A stretch of DNA of 54,264 bases from Phytophthora quininea (Eukaryota > Oomycota > Peronosporomycetes > Peronosporales > Peronosporaceae). This document shows, piece after piece, positions 32,286 through 40,875 of the stretch. The position numbers were made by a program, and so were the translations under genes. The notes beneath the pieces were generated by a model. It was given only the letters and a program-made list of their open reading frames with translations. It ran no database searches and was not told where the DNA came from. Within the stretch, counting starts at the first letter, position 1; each line of letters starts with the position of its first letter. The DNA is taken from assembly GCA_011947345.1 (NCBI GenBank), contig JAAVTG010000808.1, positions 1 through 54,264 on the forward strand, read 5' to 3'.

Positions 32286-33860
32286 TTAGACGTTCTCGAT
32301 CATGATCTTTTCTGAAACTTTGGGCGGCGACTCCATACTGCTGAAATTCCCGCTCGGTTCTTTGAACGGCATCATCGCCACGCCGCCATTGGTGTTGTGA
32401 TTGCTGCCGTGGTTGCTGTAGTCGTAGGCCAGCCCGCCGTGGTAGGAAATGTCCAGCCCGTTGATCTCCTTCTCCTCCGACACGCGGAGCCCCACCGTGT
32501 ACTTGAGCACGACCAGAATCACCATCGTCACGCAGAACGAGTACGACGCCGCCACGCACTGCGCCACCAACTGGTACACGAACTGCATGCCGTGGCCGTA
32601 GAAGGCACCGCCCTCGATCTTCGAGTTCACGTCGGACGTGGCGAAGAGGCCGGTCAGCAAACCGCCGACGAAGCCGCAGCAGCCGTGCACGGCAAACACG
32701 TCCAGCGTGTCGTCGTAGCGCAACAGGTTCTTGGCCTGCACGGCGCAGAAGCCCGTGATGGCTCCGACGATGCCGAAGATCAGCGCTGCCCACGGGTAGA
32801 CGTATCCGGAGCCGGGCGTGATAGTGACCATGCCGGCCACGGCCCCGCAAGCCGCGCCGCACGGATCGATCTTGCGGTTGACGGCGTACTCGAGGATGAC
32901 CCACGTGAGGAAGCCCGCGGACGCCGACAGGTGCGTGTTGAGCGCCGCCGCCACGGCCAGTCCGTCCGCGGCCGCCGCCGAGCCGCCGTTGAATCCGAAC
33001 CAGCCGAACCAGAGGAATGTGCAGCCCAGCAGCACGAGTGGCACGTTGTGCGGCTTCATGGGCTCGCCGTGGTTGTAGCGCTTGCCCACCATGAGCGCGG
33101 CGGCCAGCGCGCCGAAGCCCGCCGACACGTGGATGACGGTGCCGCCGCCAAAGTCGAGCGCGCCCATGCGGCCCTCCCAGCCCAGCGCCGCGGCGGCCCA
33201 CGCGTCGTTGATCTTCATGGACCAGATCCAGTAAACGAGCGGGTCGTAGACGATGGACGTCCAGAGGAAGATGAAGAGCAGGAAGGTGCCGAACTTCATG
33301 CGGCCCACGATGCCGCCGCTGAGCTCCGCGGGTGTCACGGCCGCGAACTGCGTCTCGAAGAAGGCGTACAGCAGGTGCGGGATGCCCGTGCCGTACGTGC
33401 CGCTGGGCGTCTCGCCCACGTTGTTGTAGCCCGCCCAGCCAAAGATGCCGTGCGAGCCGAAGCTGGCCGAGTAGCCGAAGGCCCAGAACTGCACCGTGAC
33501 CAACGCCATGCTCACGAACGACATCATCATGGTGTTGGAGGCCATGTCCTCGCCGGCGAGTCCGGCGTAGAAGAAGGCCACGCCCGGCGTCATGAGCATC
33601 ACCAGCGCGCTGGACATGAGCATCCACGCCGTGTTGCCCGAGTCGACGGCCTGGCCGTAGTCGGCGCTGGCCTTCATGCCTTGGTTTCGGTAGTCGACGC
33701 ACTCGTTGGTGGTCGTGTCGAGATACTGCGAGTCGAGGCAGGTGACGGTGGTGTTGGTCGTGTTGCTAGCGGTGGTGGCTTGAGCGGAGACCGAAGCAGA
33801 GACAAGCGCTACCACAACGACCAACCGTGCCAGCCTCGCTGCTGCTGACCGGCGCTGCAT
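32286..33860 (-). CDS. Ammonium transporter (AMT/Mep/Rh family), copy C, intact
   Basis: An uninterrupted 524-residue frame, the only fully intact AMT of the window. It has a leader (LVVVVALVSASVSAQ), an extracellular Cys segment (CLDSQYLDTTTNEC), then GNTAWMLMSSALVMLMTPGV, FFYAGLAGEDMASN and GGIVGRMKFGTFLLFIFLWT. The pore His sits in DFGGGTVIHVSAGFGALAAA. LWFGWFGFNGGS, DPCGAACGAVAGMVTI and YDDTLDVFAVHGCCGFVGG with the second His follow. The cytosolic tail holds DISYHGGLAYDYSNHG and a Met/Ser-rich end. Eleven membrane helices are expected for the family. Codons are strongly GC-biased, giving long antisense open frames that I regard as shadows. It is 27 kb from copies A and B, so it is a dispersed member of the local expansion. 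Confidence 0.97.
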   Translation of the reverse strand: MQRRSAAARLARLVVVVALVSASVSAQATTASNTTNTTVTCLDSQYLDTTTNECVDYRNQGMKASADYGQAVDSGNTAWMLMSSALVMLMTPGVAFFYAGLAGEDMASNTMMMSFVSMALVTVQFWAFGYSASFGSHGIFGWAGYNNVGETPSGTYGTGIPHLLYAFFETQFAAVTPAELSGGIVGRMKFGTFLLFIFLWTSIVYDPLVYWIWSMKINDAWAAAALGWEGRMGALDFGGGTVIHVSAGFGALAAALMVGKRYNHGEPMKPHNVPLVLLGCTFLWFGWFGFNGGSAAAADGLAVAAALNTHLSASAGFLTWVILEYAVNRKIDPCGAACGAVAGMVTITPGSGYVYPWAALIFGIVGAITGFCAVQAKNLLRYDDTLDVFAVHGCCGFVGGLLTGLFATSDVNSKIEGGAFYGHGMQFVYQLVAQCVAASYSFCVTMVILVVLKYTVGLRVSEEKEINGLDISYHGGLAYDYSNHGSNHNTNGGVAMMPFKEPSGNFSSMESPPKVSEKIMIENV

Positions 33861-35045
33861 CCTGGTGGCGAGGGCGATATAGTACTACAGGACGGGGTCG
33901 CTTGTGCCGCCCGAGGCAACTTCAGGAATGGGGCCATCGCCACCACCTCGTCCCCAGGCCAAAGACCGGACGCCCGGCGGCGAGCAGATACCGCCCGACG
34001 CGAACGCCCAGCCGTTTGGGCGAGTTGCGTCCAGTTGGCTCGCAGTGCGAGTCGCACCGAAGGAATGCACAAACCCCGTTGGCGTCGAGATGGACGTGCT
34101 TGTCGAGAGGCAACACCTGCAGGGGCACCGGCGACGCCACCGCGCGCTTGGAGTGCAAGGTTGACAGCTTTTGCAAGCAAGTCCGTTAGAGCGCCCTGTT
34201 TCGAACGAACGGTTGGTTGCGAGCATTTAGTCGCCGAGATGTGTCAGCGAACCGGAATCGGTCGGCTCAAAACGCTTTCGCGGTTGAAGTTGCCGTGTAC
34301 TCCCTCTCAGAAGTAGTACCCCGTGCATCCCGATCGCTCCGACTCTCGATTCCGGTGCCTTCCCGGCTCAGGACTGCCTGCCAAACGCTATGCCGAACCG
34401 CCGCAATGGCAAAATACCCCCCATGGCCGATTCACCAGCGTTTTGCCAGCGCCACAGACACCCCAAGCCTTGGGCCAAGTGCAGTAGACACAGCAGAGAG
34501 CTATTAGCGGCCCACCCCGGTTTGCGCGCCACCAAGACGCGGCGGCCCATCCTGGCCCATTCCGCCGACTCAGCGTCGGCCACGTCGTGCGACGCGGACC
34601 TCATCAGAGCCAATCAAAAGTCGTTTGGTGGCGACTATCAACACTTGACATGGATACATCTACGAAGGGTGACTCATAGCTGGACTGCGGTGGATAAATG
34701 ACCTGCCTGCCCTGCCACGCGCAGCATCAAATGTCGTCTTTCGGATCGTACAGATGAACAACAAGCGCCCACGAAGCGATCTGTGGACTATTGTGGCGAC
34801 AAACTACTAGTAGGGGCGCCGAGCGCGCACCGAAATGCACTGTGTTTAACAGCTCTCTTCGACAGCAGACCACACAGTGATGATCGCGGCAGCGATGCAG
34901 GCAGTATTCCCCCTGACGTATCGCTGTGAATTTCTACTTGGGAAGCTCTGCAGGACGAACAGGAATACAAACGTGGTTCATTTCAATACAAAACCATCGT
35001 ATGATAGCGATGCTAGCTAGCCTTGTGATCCCAGGCTCGAGCAGC
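33861..35045. other. Intergenic, nothing recognised
   Basis: Contains the upstream region of AMT copy C and the 3' flank of the alcohol dehydrogenase. Short GC-rich frames overlap on both strands without family resemblance. No tRNA or repeat recognised. Confidence 0.35.
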
Positions 35046-36107
35046 CTAGTTCTCCAGCACCACACGGTAGCGGACACGGCCCTCGCGAACCATGTCCAGA
35101 CCCTCGTTCACCTTGGACATGGGCAGCTTCTGGATGATTGGGCGCACGTTCCTCTTGGACGCCAGCTCCAGCATGTCCTTGATGTCCTGGATGCTGCCGA
35201 TGCAGCTGCCGCGCACGCGCACCGAGCGGGGCACCAGCAGGAACGGGACGAACTTCACCTCGTCATCCGGCAGACCCACCATGATGAGGGTGCCGCGCTT
35301 GCGCACGAGGCTCAGGTACAGGTTGTACGGCATGTTCTTGGCGTCGGCCGTCAGGATGAGGTAGTCCACCGAGTTGGCGGCCTTCTTCTGGTCCTCCTCG
35401 TCGCTCAGGTTGTAGAACTCCTCGGCGCCCAGAGCGCGGATCTCCTGCTCCTTGCTGGCGGAGCGAGAGAACGCGACGGGGATGGCGTCCAGCGCCTTGA
35501 TGAACTGGATGGCGAGGTGGCCCAGACCGCCAATGCCGATCACACCCACGCGGTCGCCCGCCTTCACGCCCTCCTGCTTCAGCGGCGTGTACACCGTCAC
35601 ACCGGCGCACATGAGCGGCGCGGCGACGTCGGACGGGATGTTCTCGGGCACTTTGAAGGCGTAGTTGGAGTCGACACGAACGTAGTCGGCGTAGCCTCCG
35701 TACGCTTTGGCGCCATCCTTGTACGTGGCGTCGTACGTGTTCGCTTTGATGTCGCACAGAGCGTCGTGGCCATCAGCGCAGTTTCTGCAAGGGTAGGTGG
35801 GGTCCTTGTTCAGACAAGCCCAGACCTCGGCCCCGACAGCGACGCGGTCACCTTCTTGAAGCGTTTTGACACCGTTGCCGACAAGGGTCACCTCGCCGAC
35901 AATCTCGTGGCCAACGACGCATGGGTAAGTGGCAGGGCGCCAGCCACTCTCCAGTGTGTGGAGGTCGGAGCCACATATCCCGCAGTGCGAAATCTTAATC
36001 TCGACGTCGTCGACTCCCAGTGGACGCGACTGGTACTGCCAGGGCTTGACAACGCCCTTGCTATCGAAGGCGGCGTAGGCGTGGATGGTTCTCGGAGCAG
36101 TGGTCAT
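35046..36107 (-). CDS. Zinc-dependent alcohol dehydrogenase, cinnamyl-alcohol-dehydrogenase type
   Basis: An intact 353-residue medium-chain dehydrogenase, probably cytosolic, reducing aldehydes with NADPH. Catalytic zinc ligands are visible in CGICGSDLHTLESGW and YPCVVGHEIVGEV (GHE). The structural-zinc loop has four Cys in the order C-x8-C-x2-C-x7-C (CLNKDPTYPCRNCADG then HDALC), wider at the first gap than usual. The cofactor motif is GDRVGVIGIGGLGHLAIQ. The protein ends VREGRVRYRVVLEN, typical of the family. The start at 36105-36107 (MTTAPRTIHAYAAFD) is preferred over the longer open frame because the fold begins here. Divergent from the AAA gene across 345 bp that contain three identical palindromes. 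Confidence 0.93.
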   Translation of the reverse strand: MTTAPRTIHAYAAFDSKGVVKPWQYQSRPLGVDDVEIKISHCGICGSDLHTLESGWRPATYPCVVGHEIVGEVTLVGNGVKTLQEGDRVAVGAEVWACLNKDPTYPCRNCADGHDALCDIKANTYDATYKDGAKAYGGYADYVRVDSNYAFKVPENIPSDVAAPLMCAGVTVYTPLKQEGVKAGDRVGVIGIGGLGHLAIQFIKALDAIPVAFSRSASKEQEIRALGAEEFYNLSDEEDQKKAANSVDYLILTADAKNMPYNLYLSLVRKRGTLIMVGLPDDEVKFVPFLLVPRSVRVRGSCIGSIQDIKDMLELASKRNVRPIIQKLPMSKVNEGLDMVREGRVRYRVVLEN

Positions 36108-36238
36108 GGCGTTCTGTTGCGGAAGAATTGAGGAATGACCACCTCGAAGAAAAGATAAGCTTCGTTCGGTTTGATGCAGCAAATATGTTTACGGAGATTT
36201 TGTGCCAAAACACGGTGCACCACGTGTCAAAATATGGT

Positions 36239-36363
36239 GACTTCCCGGAAGTCATTCCCAAAAACGTTTTGCGCGCCATCGAAACCTTTTTGGTAGTCAT
36301 TTTCAAACGACTACTCGGTAGTCACAAAATAAAACGTTTTTCGGTTTTCGCCAAAAACGTTTT
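36239..36363. promoter_or_regulatory. Divergent promoter with three AAAACGTTTT palindromes and initiator-like sites
   Basis: The perfect 10-bp palindrome AAAACGTTTT occurs at 36261-36270, 36331-36340 and 36354-36363. A 15-bp dyad GACTTCC-C-GGAAGTC lies at 36239-36253. TCATTCCCAAAAACG (36252-36266) and TCATTTTCAAAC (36297-36308) resemble oomycete initiators. The cluster lies between the starts of the alcohol dehydrogenase and the AAA ATPase and could serve either. Binding factor unknown. Confidence 0.45.
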
Positions 36364-36452
36364 CGCCATTTTATTGGCGAGCGAGCCGCGACCTGTCACC
36401 TGGTCTTGCTGCTCCGACGGCGCGCCAACTTCCTCCTGCCAAGTTCCTGTCC

Positions 36453-39400
36453 ATGGCTCCGACCAAACGCAGACGCGGCAGCTCCGACGCAGCCAAGAAC
36501 GGCGCCAAAGCTTCCCGAGCAGCCGCAGCCATGCCCCAGAACGGCGTGACCCGCGGCGTGAGCGACGTCTCCGCCGCCCTGGAGCACGTGCAGAGCGAGT
36601 TCCAAGACGTGGTGCAGCAGCTGGAAGGCCGCTTTGGCTTCATCCGCGCGCTGCTGAGCGAGTTCTGGCCCGAGCTGCAGAGAGATCCGCGGGACGAGAG
36701 CCTCCTTCCTGTGGACGGCGACGCCCAGTGGTTCTGGTTCGCGGAGCTGCAGTTCATGGTGGTGTTCCTACACGAGGTGGCCTTCATGGAGTTCTCCATG
36801 AGCGTCACCAAGCCAGACTCCATCACACTGGAGCACAAGGCCGAGAAGACGACGCTGTCCCATCGCACGGACATGGAGGAGCGCGTCGCCTTTCTGGGCA
36901 AACTCAAGACGTACGTGGAGGAAATGGGCAAAGTGCGGCTGGACGCCACAAAGAAGGCTGGCAAGAGAGTGCCCCGAGTGTTCCGACTAGCGGAGAGATA
37001 CAAACTCTCGCAGGGAGAAACGTCGCTGCTGCAGCTGCTAGTGGTCATGCAGGGCTGCCAGAGCAATGCGGTGAGGTGCCAGATCTTGGACGAAGACTCG
37101 CAGCGCAGAGGAATGACTTGCCAGCGGCTGACAGGGCTGTCGGAAGTAGATATTGCAGAGTTTAGAGATGACGAACGGGAGCACGTGAAGGAAGGCACGC
37201 TCATTGTGGACGAGGAGAGCTACTGCACGTCGCTGAGTCTGTCCAACATTTGTGTGCGGGTGCTGCTGGGACGGCACTTGACGAGTAACCAGGCGTTAAA
37301 GGTGAGTCAGACAGCGCTGGAAGAACTGCTCAAGGGCGAAGGGATGACGTTTGGTGAGGAGTTGGAGGAGGCCAAAACGTCGACGGAGTCCAAGACCGGC
37401 GGACACAAGCGCGCTCGCAAGAACAGCGAAGCTGATGAAGACGGTGATGAATCGATGGAGCACCATCACGCTACAAGTGAGAGCGAATTGGAGAGCCATG
37501 ACGAGGAGGACTCATCAGCCTTCTCTTTTATTGGCAAGTACAAGAATGACGAAACGAAAAGTAAGCGCGCTAAGCGCCAGGCACAGGCAGATGAGAAGCT
37601 GCTTCTGAAAGCAGCCGAAGCAGGAAGTGAGAAGCATCACTTGCTGTCGTCTCTAATGGACCCGAGTGAACTGAAGCCATACAGCCCAGAGAACCAGTTG
37701 GAGTATCTGGAGGACCGATTCCAGGTAGTCGCGTTCGCGATTCGTGCATCAGGTGCGCGCGTCAAAGATCAAATGAAAGAAGCTGGCACGAAGCAGCCGT
37801 GGGAGACCTCAGCACCTGCGTCGGCTGGTCGACGTGAGCTAAAGGCTAAGCAGCGCGTGTACAGCCGCAGGACACAGCACCGATTGGCGCTTACCCGGCA
37901 AGCTGGCCAGCCCCTTCCTCGCCTGGAAGAACTAGCTGCCAAATTCAAACTGAATCGTTTCGAGCAGAATGTGATTGTGATGCTTATCGGTAAGACGATT
38001 TCGCCCGTGATCAAGAACCTGATTGACGGCGTGGACACATCTCCCGTCCAGCGCATGGATGAAAGCGTGATTATCAACCAGATCCTGTCCATCTTTTGCG
38101 ATACTTTCCAGGAGCAGGTTGCCCACCGCGTGTTCTTCTACAAGTCTTCGCGTCTGCTCACTCGCGGTCTCGTCAAACTCCACCGTGGTCGGTGGCATTC
38201 CACAGCGGGAGATCTCGTGGATCAGCGTGTTGAACTAGATCGTCGCGTACTGGATTGGGTGGTCGGTCTTGACACAGAGATGAATGAACTGGTGGAAGGC
38301 TCGGACCTGTATACTCCGAAGGTCCAATTGGATCAGGTGGTGCTGCCTGAAGAGCACAAGAGTACAATCCTGGAAACTGTTGAAAGTTACGAGAGCTTCA
38401 GGCGGTATCGGAAGAAGAGCGGCTTAGAGCAAGCAGGAATGGCGTACGGTGCCGGTCTTGTGCTGCTGTTGTGCGGTGCTAGTGGCACGGGTAAAACCAT
38501 GACAGTGAATGCTGTAGCAGATCACTAAAGAAGCGTGTGCTGCTGGTGGACTTCCCTTCGTTGCAGGGAAGCGACAGGAAGGAATGGAGACCGATGCAGA
38601 TCTGCGTGGGCTATTCCGCGAAGCGGATATGAGCAATGCCGTGCTGTTCTTTGACGAGTGTGAAAACATCTTCCGGCAACGCGACGGCGGAGGCGACCGG
38701 CTGTTGAACGCACTTCTCACGGAAATCGAACGGTATGAGGGCATTGTGTTCCTTGCCACGAACCGGCCGTTTGATCTAGACGAAGCAATGCACCGCCGTA
38801 TTACTGCTGTGTTTGAATTCAAAGCGCCCGATCACATCCAGCGACGGAAGATCTGGGACGTCTTGCTACTGCGTGGGGCGCTGCAGACCGAGCCTGGCAT
38901 TGATTGGGATGCCATCGCGCTGAAATACGAACTGAGTGGCGGGTTTATCAAGAATGCTATCTTGTCTGCACTGCTGAAAGCCATTTCGCGGAACGGCGAG
39001 GCGCCTGTCATTTCGCAAGCGGATATCGTTGCTGGTTGCGCGTTGCAGATGCGTGGCAGCCTGCACATGAAGACTTTCAACCACCGCGTTGTTCCGACGC
39101 ATGGTCTGGACGAGCTGATCGTTGAGGACTCGGTGAAGGATAAATTGCGTCGTGTTGTGCAGTTCGAGAAGGCTCGCAGCGTCATCTACGGCCAGTGGGG
39201 CTTCGACTTCGGTCAGTCAAACAAGCAGCAAAAGGGCGTGAGTCTGCTGATCTGCGGCCCCAAGGGCATTGGGAAGCTGAACGCCGCCAAGAGCATTGGG
39301 TTTGAGATTGGTCGTCCTCTCAAGGTCGTTAACTTTGGTCAGCTGGCAGCAGATTCCACCTCGGAAACGCGCAAGGCGCTCCGTGCCGTCTTCGACGATG

Positions 39401-39930
39401 CCCGTCTCATGGACGCAGTGCTGGTGCTCACTGGCTTCGAGTCCTTTGGCAGCCACATTGAAGGCGGAGTCATTCCACTTGAAAACCTAGAGTCGTCGCC
39501 TCGCTTCCGCATGGAAGTGATGCGCCTGCTGGAGCTCATCGACACTTTCCCCAGCACGACGATTCTGCTAGCTGATGTTGAGAAATCTGCCTGTTCGGCA
39601 CTGGTGCAGTCGGAGTTCTGCCGCCACATCAAGTTCGTGGTGGAGATGCGGAACCCGAACGCCAAGCTGCGCGCCAAACTGTGGCAGGCCTGCTTCCCAC
39701 CCAAGGCTCCGCTGGACACCAAGAAACCCGTGGACTTTGTGCGTCTGGCGGAGCGCTACGACCTGAGCAACACGGCTATCAGCGATGCTGTGTTCCGCGC
39801 CGCTGCCAGTGCTGCACTACGCGAAGAGAGCAAGCGGTTTATCACGATGAAGGATCTGATCGATGCGGCCGAGATCGAACGGCAAAAGGCTCGCGGCGGT
39901 GCTGCCGCCATGGACAACCTCTTCGTGTAA
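36453..39930 (+). CDS. Large tandem-AAA ATPase
   Basis: About 1159 residues after two one-base corrections. The N-terminal about 650 residues are helical, interrupted near residues 310-385 by an acidic, Lys/Arg-rich linker (RARKNSEADEDGDESMEHHH). AAA module 1 has Walker A CGASGTGKT near residue 676, Walker B NAVLFFDECENIF and an arginine-finger-like FDLDEAMHRRITAVFEF. Module 2 has GPKGIGKLNAAKSIGFEIGR, which keeps GKxGKL but is not the usual GPPGTGKT, and a Walker-B-like VLVLTGFESF, so it may not hydrolyse ATP. Breaks near 38526 (CACTAA) and 38567 (GGG run) interrupt the stretch just after Walker A (KKRVLLVDFPSLQG) and are each mended by one base. The role is probably remodelling of a protein complex; partner unknown. 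Confidence 0.85.
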
Positions 39931-40087
39931 GGACGACACTTCCCTATGTATGGAAAGAACAAGTTGGCTCACCGCCTAGACAGCTACAAGAGACATCGAC
40001 AGACTTTGGAGACAAAGCGTTTAAAAAGCGGCACCATTTGGTTCCTTCAATTCAACGTCCCCTTTGAAAGCAACTCTTGGTGTTCAC

Positions 40088-40743
40088 CTAAATGGCGAAG
40101 GGCAGTTGGTCTCCGCTCGTAAAGTCTCTCACCACTTCGTTCTCTGTGATGGTGACGGTGCGGATGACGCCTCCGGAGCTGCCGTCGCGGGCCATGGCGT
40201 GGGACAGCGCCTTCTTGACGAAGGCCAGACACTCGTCCTGGGTCATGTCGGGTCTGTACTCGGCGTCCACCAGGCCGTAGATGTACGTGGAGCCGCTGCC
40301 GCCGATGGCAAAGTCCTGCTCCACCATGGCGCCTCCGATAGGCACCGAGAAGACCTGTCCGCCCTTGACGGGGTCCCACCCGGCCACGATGATGCCCGCT
40401 AGCAGTCGGTCCTTGTTGTGGTAGCACAGCGACTTGAAGAGGTTGGCGGCCGTCAGCACCTTGGGCAGGCGCCCCAGCTCCACACTGTGGCTGCTCAAGT
40501 AGTAGCGCACGTAGTCCGCCAGCGCCTGCGTGTCAGCCGCCGAGCCCGAGCGGCAGCAGAAGATGCGGTCGTGCAGCGGCGTGAGCTTGTCGGACACGCG
40601 GTTGGCCACGTAGACGCCCGTGGACGTGCGCGAGTCGGCCCCAGCACCACGCCGCCCTTGAACTTGACGGCGATGATGGACGTGCCGGCGTCCACCTCAC
40701 CGGGCTTGAGCATCGAGTACTCGTCCACGTCCTGCTTGGTCAT
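40088..40743 (-). CDS. PSMB6: 20S proteasome beta-1 (PSMB6-type) catalytic subunit
   Basis: Caspase-like active subunit of the proteasome core. After a short propeptide ([20 protein letters not shown]) the mature protein starts [11 protein letters not shown] with the catalytic Thr. Then come [20 protein letters not shown] with the catalytic Asp, [20 protein letters not shown], and [17 protein letters not shown]. It ends about 218 residues, normal for beta-1. One frame break near 40640, in GTGCTGGGGCC where one G is missing, separates propeptide and body. An essential single-copy gene would not tolerate it, which argues for sequence error. Its start is 132 bp from that of the divergent TPR gene. 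Confidence 0.93.
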
Positions 40744-40793
40744 AGTGTCGGCCTTCGTTTGGATCTCTTGGTTTCTTGTGGGGAGGATATGGA

Positions 40794-40813
40794 ATACCTA
40801 CATATATAGGTAT
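40794..40813. promoter_or_regulatory. Palindrome in the proteasome/TPR divergent promoter
   Basis: ATACCTA-CATATA-TAGGTAT forms perfect 7-bp arms with a 6-bp centre, midway between the two start codons. TATAAAAG follows directly (about 40815-40822), some 55 bp before the TPR start. It could be an operator or TATA-like element. No known proteasome-control motif was matched. Confidence 0.35.
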
Positions 40814-40875
40814 CTATAAAAGTTAGGCACAAATGCAGCCATCTATGAACCGTTACTTGCCTTTTGCGCGAGACG

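Noticed and set aside
31672..33702. Very long minus-strand open frame overlapping AMT copy C
   Set aside because: It is another frame of a GC-rich gene. Only its last part, from 32079 down, is real, as the secreted protein. The rest is Arg/His-rich shadow.
32397..33848. 483-codon plus-strand open frame antisense to AMT copy C
   Set aside because: Composition is typical of the antisense of a GC3-rich gene (His/Glu/Arg/Val-rich), with no family resemblance.
38513..38570. Possible 60-nt intron in the AAA gene (GTGAATG...TTGCAG)
   Set aside because: The stretch encodes KKRVLLVDFPSLQG, the expected strand after Walker A, so two missing bases explain the break better than splicing.
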